From positions 2,604,001 through 2,668,000 of the forward strand of contig NZ_CP108070.1 of the NCBI RefSeq assembly GCF_036178845.1: a stretch of 64,000 nt of DNA. The letters run 5' to 3'. Below, in pieces: positions 32,637 to 43,297 of this stretch (position 1 is the stretch's first letter; every line of letters begins with the position of its first letter). The stretch comes from Streptomyces sp. NBC_00271. Its GTDB lineage: Bacteria; Actinomycetota; Actinomycetes; Streptomycetales; Streptomycetaceae. A program made the position numbers and the translations under genes. The notes under the pieces were generated by a model. It worked only from the letters and a program-made list of their open reading frames with translations. It was not told the DNA's origin and ran no database searches.

Positions 32637-34628
32637 ATGACCGGCACCCAGGTGGACAGTTCGGACTCCGCGGAGCCCCTCGAACAGGAGCCCTCCGCAG
32701 CCGCGCCGCGCTGGCGGGCGTGGCTTCTGGAGGGGCTCAGCGAGCAGTCGGCCAAGCACCCCGGCCCGCACGCCACCCCGGACGCCGAGCACCAGGGCCA
32801 CAAATGGTGGCGGGTGATGTGCCTCACCGGCGTCGACTACTTCTCCACGCTGGGCTACCAGCCGGGTATCGCGGCCCTCGCCGCCGGACTGCTCTCCCCG
32901 CTCGCGACCCTCGTCCTGATCGCGCTCACCCTGCTCGGCGCACTGCCGGTCTACCGTCGCGTCGCCAAGGAGAGCCCGCACGGCGAGGGTTCGATCGCGA
33001 TGCTGGAGCGGCTGCTGCCCTGGTGGGCCGGGAAGATCTTCGTCCTGGTGCTGCTCGGCTTCGCGGCCACCGACTTCCTGATCACGATCACCCTGTCCGG
33101 AGCGGACGCCTCCGCACACGTCGTGGAGAATCCTTTCGCTCCGCACTGGATGCACGGCGGTAACACCTGGATCACCCTCCTTCTCATAGCCGCGCTGGGC
33201 GCGGTCTTCCTGAAGGGCTTCAAGGAGGCCATCGGGATCGCGGTGGCGCTCGTGGCCACCTATCTCACCCTCAATGTCGTCGTGCTGGCCGTCTCCGCCT
33301 GGCAGGTGCTCAGCCACCCGGTCAAGATCGGCGACTGGACCGACGCGATGACGGCCGAACACTCCTCGCCGCTCGCCATGGTCGGCGTGGCGCTCCTCGT
33401 CTTCCCGAAGCTGGCGCTCGGCATGTCCGGCTTCGAGACGGGCGTGGCGGTGATGCCCCAGGTCGAGGGCGACCCGACGGACACGTACGAGAAGCCGACG
33501 GGCCGGATCCGCGAGACCCGCAGGCTGCTCACCACGGCCGCCGTCATCATGAGCGGCTTTCTGCTGCTGTCCAGCCTGGCGACGACGATCCTGATCCCGC
33601 AGGACGAGTTCAAGAGCGGCGGCTCGGCGAACGGCCGTGCCCTCGCCTACCTGGCCCACCAGCACCTGGGCGAGGCGTTCGGCACGGTCTACGACCTCTC
33701 GACCATCGCGATCCTCTGGTTCGCGGGTGCCTCCGCGCTCGCCGGTCTCCTCAACCTCGTCCCGCGCTATCTGCCGCGCTACGGCATGGCCCCCGAGTGG
33801 ACGCGCGCCGTCCGTCCCCTCGTGCTCGTCTTCATGGCGGCCGCGGTCCTCATCACGCTGTGGTTCAACGCGAACGTCGACGACCAGAGCGGCGCGTACG
33901 CGACGGGTGTGCTGGTCCTGATGCTCTCCGCGTCCTTCGCCTCCGCGGTCGCCGTGCACCAGCGGGGCCACCGCGCCGCCGCGATCGGCTTCGGCGCGAT
34001 CACCGCGGTCTTCGGCTACACCCTGGTCACCAACGTCATCGAACGCCCCGACGGCATCAAGATCGCGATGATCTTCATCCTGGCGATCCTGATCACCTCG
34101 TTCGCCTCGCGGGTGCGCCGCGCCTTCGAACTGCGCGCCGCCGAGGTCACGTTCGACGAGGCCGCGGCCCGTTTCGTCGACGAGGCCGCGGCGAGCGGAC
34201 CGCTGCGGCTGATCGCGAACGAGCCGCACGAGCACAGCACCCGGGAGTACCGCGCCAAGGAGTACAGCCAGCGCGAGCAGACGCACATCCCGGACGGCCG
34301 TCCCGTGCTGTTCCTGGAGGTGTTCGTGACCGACTCCTCGGACTTCACCGCCGACCTGACCGTGCACGGCGACGAGAAGCACGGGGTGCGCAGGCTCCGC
34401 GTCGAGGGCGCGACCGTGCCCAACACCATCGCGGCCGTCATGATGCGGCTGCGCGACCGCACCGGCCAGGTCCCGCACGCCTACTTCAACTGGACCGAGG
34501 GCAACCCCCTCAGCCACCTGGTCCGCTTCCTCGTCTTCGGCGACGGCGAGGTCGCCCCGGTCACCCGCGAAGTGCTCCGGCGCGCCGAGCCTGACCCCGA
34601 GCGCAGGCCCCGGATCCACGTGGGCTAG
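32637..34628 (+). CDS. APC superfamily permease, KimA-like (probable K+ uptake)
   Basis: 663 residues. A soluble N-terminus (about 60) is followed by about 12 membrane spans from residue 66, opening with the KimA/YdaO-like motif [15 protein letters not shown], then a cytoplasmic C-terminal domain of about 170 residues. KimA proteins are high-affinity potassium importers in Firmicutes and are often annotated amino acid permeases; the role here is inferred. GGGAGATCGC precedes the ATG. A GGATACT -10-like hexamer lies about 65 nt upstream. No c-di-AMP riboswitch is seen in the leader. Confidence 0.88.
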   Translation: MTGTQVDSSDSAEPLEQEPSAAAPRWRAWLLEGLSEQSAKHPGPHATPDAEHQGHKWWRVMCLTGVDYFSTLGYQPGIAALAAGLLSPLATLVLIALTLLGALPVYRRVAKESPHGEGSIAMLERLLPWWAGKIFVLVLLGFAATDFLITITLSGADASAHVVENPFAPHWMHGGNTWITLLLIAALGAVFLKGFKEAIGIAVALVATYLTLNVVVLAVSAWQVLSHPVKIGDWTDAMTAEHSSPLAMVGVALLVFPKLALGMSGFETGVAVMPQVEGDPTDTYEKPTGRIRETRRLLTTAAVIMSGFLLLSSLATTILIPQDEFKSGGSANGRALAYLAHQHLGEAFGTVYDLSTIAILWFAGASALAGLLNLVPRYLPRYGMAPEWTRAVRPLVLVFMAAAVLITLWFNANVDDQSGAYATGVLVLMLSASFASAVAVHQRGHRAAAIGFGAITAVFGYTLVTNVIERPDGIKIAMIFILAILITSFASRVRRAFELRAAEVTFDEAAARFVDEAAASGPLRLIANEPHEHSTREYRAKEYSQREQTHIPDGRPVLFLEVFVTDSSDFTADLTVHGDEKHGVRRLRVEGATVPNTIAAVMMRLRDRTGQVPHAYFNWTEGNPLSHLVRFLVFGDGEVAPVTREVLRRAEPDPERRPRIHVG

Positions 34629-34638
34629 CCCTTCCTCC

Positions 34639-35184
34639 TCAGTCCTCCTTCATGCCCCGCGGCACGGTCATCCCCGTCAGCAGCGCCGTGCCCGGGGCGA
34701 GCGCGTCCCAGGAGTCACCGTGCCAGGCGAGGACGGCCGTCGCGGAGGTCGGGAACTTCGTCCGTACGTCGTCCAGCGCGTCGTCGAGGCTGTCCCCGGC
34801 CAGTTCGAGTACGAGTTCCTCCACCCCGGGGTTGTGCCCGATCAGCAGCAACGTCCTGATCTGGTCGGGGACTTCGTGCAGGGCCGCCAGCAACTCCGGT
34901 ACCTCGGCGCCGTACAGCCGCCGGTCGAACCGTACGGGCGGCGCAGTGCCCCACTGCCGCGCCGCCAACTCCCAGGTCTGGCGGGCGCGTACGGCGGTGG
35001 AGCACAGGGCGAGGTCCGGCAGACAGTCCGACTCGGCGAGGGCGCGTCCGGCGGCCGGGGCGTCGCGGCGGCCGCGCGGGGCGAGGGGCCGCTCGTGGTC
35101 GGCGACTCCCGTGGGCCATGCCGACTTGGCGTGCCGCAGGACGACGAGTCTGCGCAGCGGGCTCGCTCCGGCGCGCGCGATCAC
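34639..35184 (-). CDS. SixA-type histidine phosphatase
   Basis: 181 residues. The RHA catalytic motif LRHAKSAWP puts the nucleophilic His near residue 18, with the second catalytic His in LLLIGHNPGVEEL. It belongs to the histidine phosphatase superfamily, SixA branch, which removes phosphate from phosphohistidine proteins or small phosphoesters. Start GTG 35184 overlaps the stop of the upstream CysRS-like gene (GTGA), implying coupled expression. Convergent with the permease gene, 10 nt apart. Confidence 0.9.
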   Translation of the reverse strand: MIARAGASPLRRLVVLRHAKSAWPTGVADHERPLAPRGRRDAPAAGRALAESDCLPDLALCSTAVRARQTWELAARQWGTAPPVRFDRRLYGAEVPELLAALHEVPDQIRTLLLIGHNPGVEELVLELAGDSLDDALDDVRTKFPTSATAVLAWHGDSWDALAPGTALLTGMTVPRGMKED

Positions 35185-35861
35185 CGCTGCGCCCCGATGT
35201 CACGGGTGAGTTCGAGCCCGAGGAGACGGTCGGCGTAGGCGTACGTCTCGAAGCGGGCGCCCTCCGGCACGTCGTCCGCGTGCTCGACGCGACTCAGCAC
35301 CTCGAGTACGGCGGGTACGTCGAGGTCGTCCTCCCACGCTGCGCGCAGTTCCTGGCGTACGCGCTCGGGGACGGGCTTGGACGGCCGGGTGGCCCAGGTG
35401 GCGACGGACTTGCGCCAGCGCGCGAGCGTCTCGCGGGCGCCGTCGAGGTCGGCGGTGGCGAGGTCGACGGGCTGTCGGCGCGGGGCCGCGAGCAGGACCA
35501 TCCTCAGCAGCGCCGGGTCGGCCGTGCCGTGCACCGGGGCGACCTCGATGCGGATGCCCTCCACGGTGGTGGCGTCGGGCGCGAGCACATGCAGGGCCGG
35601 GCCCGCACCACTCCGGTCGCCCTCGGCCCGGCGGATGCCGAGCGCGTCGGCGCGCGCCCGGAGCTCCGGGGGCGGGTCGGCCACCGTGACGACGGGGGTC
35701 CCACCGAGTTCCAGGGTCCTGGCGAGCACGTCGGCGACCAGCAGCACCCGTAGTGCGGACGGATCGTCCCGCTCCACGTGCGCCTCGACGCGGGTCAGGC
35801 TCCGGCGGGCAGGGACGGCATCGATGGGCTCGCCCGTTCGGGCGTCGGTGATACGCAGCAC
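35181..35861 (-). CDS. Degenerate cysteinyl-tRNA synthetase-like protein
   Basis: 226 residues. The stretch LRMVLLAAPRRQPVDLATADLDGARETLARWRK resembles the stem-contact region of CysRS/MshC (LRYFLLSTHYRSPLDFS...LERL), and AAWEDDLDVPAVLEVLSRV resembles the CysRS C-terminal helical domain. The N-terminal part lacks the zinc ligands, HIGH and KMSKS motifs needed for aminoacyl-adenylate formation. It is therefore a shortened, probably non-catalytic paralogue. Overlap with the SixA-type gene suggests a shared function. The homology is read by eye and is moderate. Confidence 0.7.
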   Translation of the reverse strand: MLRITDARTGEPIDAVPARRSLTRVEAHVERDDPSALRVLLVADVLARTLELGGTPVVTVADPPPELRARADALGIRRAEGDRSGAGPALHVLAPDATTVEGIRIEVAPVHGTADPALLRMVLLAAPRRQPVDLATADLDGARETLARWRKSVATWATRPSKPVPERVRQELRAAWEDDLDVPAVLEVLSRVEHADDVPEGARFETYAYADRLLGLELTRDIGAQR

Positions 35862-36130
35862 GGAGCGAGCCTAGGCGGGCGGGAGCCCGGGCGCAGGGAG
35901 GTCGGACCCATTCCGGACACGCGGGCCTCCCCGGCCGTCCCGCGTACGAGAGGTGGGTGGTTCCACCCCGGGGTGTAGCCCACTGCACCAGGGGTTCGGG
36001 AGATCGCTCTCTCGTGGGCGCGGCCGGGGGCCGGGAGGGTTGATCCCGACGGACAACAGCCCGTCGACCTCGTAGATCCCCCCTCCGCACCTCCCCACCC
36101 TTCTTTGGCCCGGAAGAGGACCTCGCCCCC

Positions 36131-36722
36131 ATGACCATCCGTGTCCTGCTCGCCGACGACCAAGCCCTGCTGCGGGCGACGTTCCGCATCCTGATCGACT
36201 CCTGCTCCGACATGGAAGTGGTCGACGAGGCCGCCGACGGCCGGGCAGCGGTCTCACTCGCGCATGCCCACCGCCCCGACGTCGTCCTCATGGACATCCG
36301 AATGACGGGGGCCGACGGGCTCACCGCCACCGCCAGCATCCGCGCCGACCCCGACCTCTCCACCACCCGCGTCCTCATCCTCACGACGTTCGAGACCGAC
36401 GAGGACGTGGCCCGGTCCCTGCGCGCCGGAGCCAGCGGCTTCCTCGGCAAGGACGTCACCGCGGACGAACTCCTGAACGGCATCCGCACCGTGGCAGCGG
36501 GCGACGCGCTCCTCTCCCCCCGGGCCACGCACACCCTGGTCACCCGCTTCCTCGCCTCCGCCGCACCCAGCGCCCAGCCGGCGCTTCCCGGACAGCCGCC
36601 CGCTGACCGTCCGCACCCACGTGCACCGCGCCATGACCAAACTCCACGCCCGCGACCGGGCCCAACTGGTCGTCATCGCCTACCAGTGCGGACTCGTACA
36701 GGTCTCACGGCCCCCGGAGTGA
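36131..36722 (+). pseudogene. Response regulator gene with deleted HTH and frameshift
   Basis: The receiver domain is complete: DDQALLRATFRIL, Asp in LMDIRMTGADGL near residue 57, Lys in FLGKDVTADE. After about residue 145 the frame loses homology. The end of a NarL-type helix-turn-helix (LTVRTHVHRAMTKLHARDRAQLVVIAYQCGLV) appears in another frame from 36603 to the stop at 36720. The start of the helix-turn-helix is missing, so an internal deletion of about 30 codons shifted the frame. The surviving frame runs on to 36826 as nonsense. No kinase gene is adjacent. Confidence 0.8.
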
Positions 36723-36777
36723 GCGAGCCCGGCCCGCGCGTCGACCCCCAGGCCACAGCGCCCCACCATGAGCGAGA

Positions 36778-36972
36778 ATGCCGTATGCCAGAATTGGAGA
36801 ATGTTACTCCCCCGAGGGCGTACTGACCCCGGACGCGGCCGGCGCCCCCGCGGGCGGCAGGTTCGAGGAGGGCTTCCGGGCGGCGGTGGTCGGCACCATC
36901 TACGGCGGGGCCAGCGAGATCCTCCGGGAGATCATCGCGGAGCGCCACCTCAGGTTGCCCAGGAACCGCTGA
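36778..36972 (+). pseudogene. C-terminal relic of an acyl-CoA dehydrogenase
   Basis: Only the last ~35 residues of the family remain: RFEEGFRAAVVGTIYGGASEILREIIAERHL, where the IYGG(T/A)SEIxREIIAER motif is diagnostic for the acyl-CoA dehydrogenase C-terminus. The upstream part of this frame has no homology. A hairpin at 37040-37075 looks like its original terminator. Confidence 0.7.
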
Positions 36973-37039
36973 CGGTACGGGGCCCTGCGGGGCGGCGGAG
37001 ATCGACGTACGGCACGACGTACGGCAGGCACCCCCGGCC

Positions 37040-37075
37040 GGCGGCGCCGAGGCTCGACCGGACCTCGGCGCCGCC
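37040..37075. terminator. Terminator between ACAD relic and MarR gene
   Basis: GGCGGCGCCGAGG (37040-37052), 10-nt loop, CCTCGGCGCCGCC (37063-37075). A perfect 13-bp stem downstream of the convergent relic and MarR gene. Confidence 0.8.
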
Positions 37076-37116
37076 ACGTCGGACCCAGGTGCGCCCGCAC
37101 GACACCGGCCCCGGTG

Positions 37117-37635
37117 TCAAGCCTCGCGAGGAACCTCGGGCAGCAGGTCGATCTCGTCCTCCGCGTGTGCGAAGAAGTCGTCGGCCAGTCGATGGCACAG
37201 CGTGGCGAGCTGCTCCAGGTCTCCCGGTGACCAGTCCGCCAACGCGACCGACATGCCTCGGCAGCTCGCCTCCCGCACGCGGTCGACCGCGTCCCGGCCG
37301 GCCGGCGTGAGTTCGATGCGCTGGGCCCGGCGGTCGTTGGGGTCCGGGACGCGCGTCAGATAGCCGGTCTTCTCCAGCTGCTGCACCTGCCGGGTCACGT
37401 GGGACGCCTCGACGGACAGCAGGTTCGCCAGCTCACTGGGCCGCAGCGAGCCGGAGTCGGCGACCTGTCGCAGCAGCGCCACGGCGGCCCGGTCCAGCGC
37501 CAGCCCGGCCAGCACCATGAGGCGTTCATGCTGACGAACCCTGCTGGTCAGATACGAGATACGGGTGAGCGCACGCTCGATCTCAGCCACATCCGTCAAC
37601 GCGGGATCGGCTGGTGTGGGCGGTGGTGTCGACAT
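37117..37635 (-). CDS. MarR family regulator
   Basis: 172 residues. MarR winged helix: LRPSELANLLSVEASHVTRQVQQLEKTGYLTRVPDPNDRRAQRIELTPAG (about residues 64-113), with flanking dimerisation helices. MarR proteins are repressors released by phenolic or other small ligands. A 17-bp near-perfect palindrome 21 bp upstream of its ATG is the likely autoregulatory operator. The SDR gene upstream on the same strand ends 84 nt away and may be a co-regulated partner. Confidence 0.93.
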   Translation of the reverse strand: MSTPPPTPADPALTDVAEIERALTRISYLTSRVRQHERLMVLAGLALDRAAVALLRQVADSGSLRPSELANLLSVEASHVTRQVQQLEKTGYLTRVPDPNDRRAQRIELTPAGRDAVDRVREASCRGMSVALADWSPGDLEQLATLCHRLADDFFAHAEDEIDLLPEVPREA

Positions 37636-37655
37636 GGGACGACCCTAACGTCTAC

Positions 37656-37672
37656 TTGCATAAGTTAAGCAA
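37656..37672. promoter_or_regulatory. MarR operator palindrome
   Basis: TTGCATAAGTTAAGCAA: arms TTGCATAA and TTAAGCAA around a central G, one mismatch. An AT-rich island in GC-rich DNA, size and symmetry typical of MarR sites, located just before the MarR start codon. Confidence 0.75.
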
Positions 37673-37719
37673 TATCGAGTGCGGCCGAAAGGTCGCGAGG
37701 GCTGCTCGGGCCCCGTCCC

Positions 37720-38385
37720 TCAGGAGTCGAGGTCGTCGGCGAAGTGCCGGTAGCCGTGCCGGTCCCGATGGATGTTCCAGATGGTCTCCGCGAGCGCGGC
37801 GGGGTCCTTCCTGGGGTGTCCGGGGCTGATCGCGCCGGGGATGACGAGTTGCGCGACGTGGATGCCCTCGTCGGCGAGCGCGCCGTGCAACAGGTGGCCG
37901 TAGGCGCTCTCGGCGGCGAAGGCGAGGGAGGTGCCGGCCCGGTCGGGGTGGGGTACCGCGGCGGTGCCGCCGTTGACGAAGAGGATGGTGCCGCGGCCGA
38001 GGGCGCGCATACCGGGCAACACCTGGTGCACGGCGGCGACGGGTCCGTACACCGAGAACTCGATCGGTCCCACGAGGTCGGCGGGCGTGGTTTCCAGGAC
38101 CGGCCGCATGAACTCCCGTTGCGGGACCGGGCTGTACTGCATGACCTCGATGGGTCCCAGGGTCGCGGTCGCCGCGTCCAGCGCCGCTTCGAGGGCCTTC
38201 GGGTCGCGTACGTCGGCCGCGAAACCGCGCGCCGTCAGGCCCTCGCCCACCAACTCGGCGGAGAGGGTCTGCGCCCGGTCCGTGGTGCGGGTGATGAGGG
38301 CGACGTCGAACCCCTCGCGGCCGAACCGCCGTGCGACGGCGACTCCGAGGCCGGGTCCGGCTCCGATGATGGCGATGGTGGTCAT
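37720..38385 (-). CDS. SDR family protein with altered catalytic motif
   Basis: 221 residues. The Rossmann motif IIGAGPGLGVAVARRFGREGF is at residues 5-25, with DVR and the NGG strand further on. At the usual SxnYxxxK position the sequence reads ESAYGHLLHG: Tyr may be kept but the Lys is replaced by Leu. It may bind NAD(P) without the standard chemistry, or use other residues. ATG 38385 begins the fold exactly; the open frame upstream is the remains of an aldo/keto reductase gene. Upstream of marR on the same strand. Confidence 0.85.
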   Translation of the reverse strand: MTTIAIIGAGPGLGVAVARRFGREGFDVALITRTTDRAQTLSAELVGEGLTARGFAADVRDPKALEAALDAATATLGPIEVMQYSPVPQREFMRPVLETTPADLVGPIEFSVYGPVAAVHQVLPGMRALGRGTILFVNGGTAAVPHPDRAGTSLAFAAESAYGHLLHGALADEGIHVAQLVIPGAISPGHPRKDPAALAETIWNIHRDRHGYRHFADDLDS

Positions 38386-38514
38386 GGTCTTCCTTGGGGC
38401 CTCGGTGGTGGGGCAGCCTACGAGGGGCAGCATGCCCCCGGAGGGCCCCCGCCGCTCGTCGCGCACGGCGGCACCCCGCCAGTGGCTGCCGCCTCCCGGC
38501 GCGGAAAGGCCGGC

Positions 38515-38640
38515 CACCTGCGCCGGGGCGATCCCGGCCCGCTCGGCGATCTCGCGGACCCGGCCGACGATGGTGAGTCGTACGGGAAGGTCATGCCCAT
38601 GCACCTCAGGCCGATCACACCGACCTCGGGTCCTCCGGGG
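38515..38640 (-). pseudogene. Aldo/keto reductase relic
   Basis: Two fragments remain in two minus-strand frames: an N-terminal motif GPEVGVIGLRCMGMTFPYD (compare the family start LGLGCMGMS..Y) around 38575-38632, and VREIAERAGIAPAQVA, typical of the family C-terminal half, around 38515-38560. The roughly 200 codons between them are gone and the frame is shifted. The rest of the 376-nt gap between the SDR and CoA-binding genes holds nothing else recognisable. Confidence 0.6.
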
Positions 38641-38761
38641 TGTGACAGGGACCCACGCCCAGGGGAATCACCGTGTGCCTCATGCTGTTCTCCGGCTGAG
38701 CCCGCATGCCACGGCACGCGGGCCCATGACCGTCCTTGACACCAGACACAGGAGGCCGACC

Positions 38762-39169
38762 GTGTACGGCGACCCGGCAACGATCCGCAAGATCCTCACC
38801 GAACTCGGCGACACCTGGGCGATCGTGGGCCTCTCGTCCAACGAGCGGCGCGCGGCGTACGGAGTCGCCGACGTTCTCCAGCGTTACGGCAAGCGGATCG
38901 TCCCCGTGCACCCGAAGGCGGAGACCGTTCACGGCGAGAAGGGCTACCCGTCGCTGGACGCGATCCCGTTCGACGTCGATGTCGTCGACGTCTTCGTCAA
39001 CAGCGACCTCGCGGGGCCCGTGGCCGACGAAGCCGCCGCCGCCGGTGCCAAGGCCGTCTGGTTCCAGCTCGGAGTCGTCGACGAGGGCGCGTACGGCCGT
39101 ACCCGCGCCGCCGGACTCGACATGGTCATGGACCGCTGCCCCGCCATCGAGATCCCGCGCCTCGGCTGA
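38762..39169 (+). CDS. CoA-binding protein (YccU family)
   Basis: 135 residues. A small Rossmann-type CoA-binding domain: TWAIVGLSSNERRAAYGVADVLQRYGKRIVPVHP at residues 18-51, then DVVDVFVNSDLAGPVADEA and GAKAVWFQLGVVDE. The family resembles the CoA-binding part of succinyl-CoA ligase; function unknown. GTG 38762 is preferred because AGGAGG lies 7 nt upstream; ATG 38726 is in frame but has no ribosome binding site. Confidence 0.92.
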   Translation: MYGDPATIRKILTELGDTWAIVGLSSNERRAAYGVADVLQRYGKRIVPVHPKAETVHGEKGYPSLDAIPFDVDVVDVFVNSDLAGPVADEAAAAGAKAVWFQLGVVDEGAYGRTRAAGLDMVMDRCPAIEIPRLG

Positions 39170-39244
39170 GCGGCGTCCGCACGGCAAGCCGGTTCGGGGC
39201 AAACCCGGTTGACGGCCGGTGGTGGGGATCGGTTTGCTGCTCCG

Positions 39245-39685
39245 GTGTCCACACTCACCTTTCAGCAGTCGGACGACGAGGCCGGTCTCAAGGACTGGCA
39301 GTACGTCCACAATGTCATCGTGCCACCCGCCGCCCTGTCGCTCGACGAGGTCCGTGAGCGGGCCGGGCGCAACCACCTGGAGGTCGCGTATCTCGGCGAC
39401 GTCCTGGTGGGCTGCTCGACCGTGCGTCCGCCCAAGGACGGCGGCTCGACGGCCACGGTGATCGCCCGGATCCTGCCCGGACACCGTCGGCAGGGGTTCG
39501 GTGAGGAGCTCTACGAGCGCGGGCTGGAGCAGGCGCGGGCGCTGGGCGCGGACGTGATCGAGACGGTCGTACTGGCGTCCAACGAGGACGGGCTGCGGTT
39601 CGCCGTGCAGCGCGGGTTCGTCGAGATCGAGCGGTACGTGTTGCCGGGCGAAACGGCCGAGTGGGTCGACCTGCGGCTGGCCTGA
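39245..39685 (+). CDS. GNAT family N-acetyltransferase
   Basis: 146 residues. Acetyl-CoA binding motif A: VIARILPGHRRQGFGEELYERGLEQARALGA, followed by VLASNEDGLRFAVQRGFVEIERYV. A single-domain acetyltransferase of unknown substrate. GTG 39245 fits the domain start but has only a distant GGGG purine stretch; an in-frame TTG at 39209 is an alternative. Confidence 0.88.
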   Translation: MSTLTFQQSDDEAGLKDWQYVHNVIVPPAALSLDEVRERAGRNHLEVAYLGDVLVGCSTVRPPKDGGSTATVIARILPGHRRQGFGEELYERGLEQARALGADVIETVVLASNEDGLRFAVQRGFVEIERYVLPGETAEWVDLRLA

Positions 39686-39714
39686 GCCCGGCAGGCCCCG
39701 GTCAGCACGCCCGG

Positions 39715-40563
39715 TCACCGCGCCCGGTCGAGGAACGCCGTCACCGTTTCCGTGAAGCGCCGGGGGTCGTCGAGCCACGGGTGGTGGCCGGCCCCCGGCT
39801 GGACGATCAGCTCCCCCTCGGGGAACAGCCCCGCCACGGTGGCGGCCACGCGCGGCAGTGGGCCACTGTCGAGTTCGCCCGCGAGCAGCAGGACCCGCGC
39901 GTCCAGCGTGGCGACGGCTGCGCGGGCCACGGAGGGTTCGAAGGCACCGGGGGACGCGTACAGGTCCGCGGCCTCCTCGTTGGTCTGTTCGACCTCGGTC
40001 GCGGCGTGCGCCTGCGCGGTCGCGTCCCAGCGGCCGTAGAAGAACGGGGCGACGGCGTCCCAGTCGGCATCGGCCGTCGAGCCCGCCCAGATCCGTTCGT
40101 AGGCGTCGTACGCAGTCACGAACCACGGCTCGGCCCCGCGCCGCGCGGCCGCCTCCCTGCGGTGCTCCTCGGTGAAGTCGATACCGAGGGCCCGGGCGCG
40201 CCCGGTGACCGAGGTGAGGGTGCGGATGCGGTCCGGATACCGGGCCGCATAGAGAAGCGCGAGATCACCGGCCGCCGAGTGGGCGAGGAGATCCACCCGC
40301 TCCCACCCGAGGTGCGCCCGGAAGGCCTCGACGTCGTCCACCTGCCGGTCGCAGCGGTACGTCGCCGGGTCGGCCGGGACGGCGGAGTCACCGGTCCCCC
40401 GCAGATCCAGCAGGAACAGCCGACGGTGCCGCGACAGCCCGCCCAGATCGCCGAGATAGGCGGAGGCACGCATGGGCCCACCGGGCAGACACAGCAGCGG
40501 CTCTCCCTGGCCCATGACGTGGTAGGCCAGTTCGGTCCCGTCGGGGGCGGAGAAGATCGGCAT
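39715..40563 (-). CDS. Alpha/beta hydrolase, proline iminopeptidase-like
   Basis: 282 residues. LLCLPGGPMRASAYLGDL forms the oxyanion loop, LLDLRGTGDSAVP is typical of S33 peptidases, the nucleophile elbow is LLAHSAAGDLAL (Ser near residue 100, GxSxG altered to HSAAG), acid LLLAGELDSG, and His in PGAGHHPWLDDP. Cytoplasmic. Substrate not known. GAGGAT precedes the ATG. Convergent with the GNAT gene. Confidence 0.9.
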   Translation of the reverse strand: MPIFSAPDGTELAYHVMGQGEPLLCLPGGPMRASAYLGDLGGLSRHRRLFLLDLRGTGDSAVPADPATYRCDRQVDDVEAFRAHLGWERVDLLAHSAAGDLALLYAARYPDRIRTLTSVTGRARALGIDFTEEHRREAAARRGAEPWFVTAYDAYERIWAGSTADADWDAVAPFFYGRWDATAQAHAATEVEQTNEEAADLYASPGAFEPSVARAAVATLDARVLLLAGELDSGPLPRVAATVAGLFPEGELIVQPGAGHHPWLDDPRRFTETVTAFLDRAR

Positions 40564-40634
40564 TCCGACATCCTCATGACGACGGGACGCTCGGGGCAAG
40601 CGTTTTTACGCGGTGCCGGGGAACGTCACCGCAC

Positions 40635-40677
40635 CAAAAAAACGTCCAGGCCGGCCGCTACGGGCCGACCTGGACGT
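40635..40677 (-). terminator. Intrinsic terminator of katG with T-tract
   Basis: On the minus strand a stem ACGTCCAGG...CCTGGACGT, extended inwards by CGGCC pairs with one mismatch, is followed by seven T residues (A-run 40636-40642). A classic rho-independent terminator, unusual in this GC-rich genome, 25 nt after the katG stop. Confidence 0.92.
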
Positions 40678-40702
40678 CCTGACCTGGATGATCAGACGAG
40701 CA

Positions 40703-42943
<2,241 letters not shown>

Positions 42944-42952
42944 TCACTGTGC

Positions 42953-43162
42953 TCAGGAACTGCGGGCGGTGGAACAGTCGGTCGAAACAGTCGAAACAGC
43001 CGGGGCGCTGCCCCTGGGGACGTCGTCGACGACACCGTACGACCGGCACATGACGTAGTGGTGGCAGTCGCCGACGCGTCGCTCGAACCGGGTCGGGCTG
43101 CCGGGCTCCGGGATGCGCTCGCGACCGAAGTGGGCGAGCTCCACCCGTCTTCTGATCGTCAC
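42953..43162 (-). CDS. Small Cys/His-containing protein upstream of katG
   Basis: 69 residues from GTG 43162 (GGGAAAGG upstream). Sequence features: RRRVELAHFGRERIPEPG, then RVGDCHHYVMCRSYGVVDDVP, with Cys33, His34, His35 and Cys39 close together as in a metal or heme ligand cluster. It is encoded 33 nt before katG, downstream of the shared promoter/operator at 43210-43237, so it should be co-induced with katG. No family recognised. A helper in heme or metal handling for KatG is a guess from position. Confidence 0.55.
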   Translation of the reverse strand: MTIRRRVELAHFGRERIPEPGSPTRFERRVGDCHHYVMCRSYGVVDDVPRGSAPAVSTVSTDCSTARSS

Positions 43163-43209
43163 GTGCCTTTCCCTGCTGTTGTCCGGTCCCTTGGCTGTCG
43201 CCAGAACCG

Positions 43210-43237
43210 ATCCTACGATGGACTCAGTCCAAGTCAA
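43210..43237 (-). promoter_or_regulatory. katG operon promoter with Fur-family operator
   Basis: Minus strand: TTGACT (43237-43232), 16-nt spacer, TAGGAT (43215-43210). The spacer contains the perfect palindrome TGGACT-C-AGTCCA (43219-43231). An operator lying between -35 and -10 fits repression by the divergent Fur-family protein. Confidence 0.75.
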
Positions 43238-43297
43238 TACGAGAACCAGACCCGTACGGATTCATTCGTCGGACGATGCATGATGAGGCTGGTGAGC

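Noticed and set aside
35862..36130. Search for a kinase gene or promoter before the broken response regulator
   Set aside because: Only a short GGGTGG-TT-CCACCC inverted repeat was found; no coding or promoter pattern could be supported.
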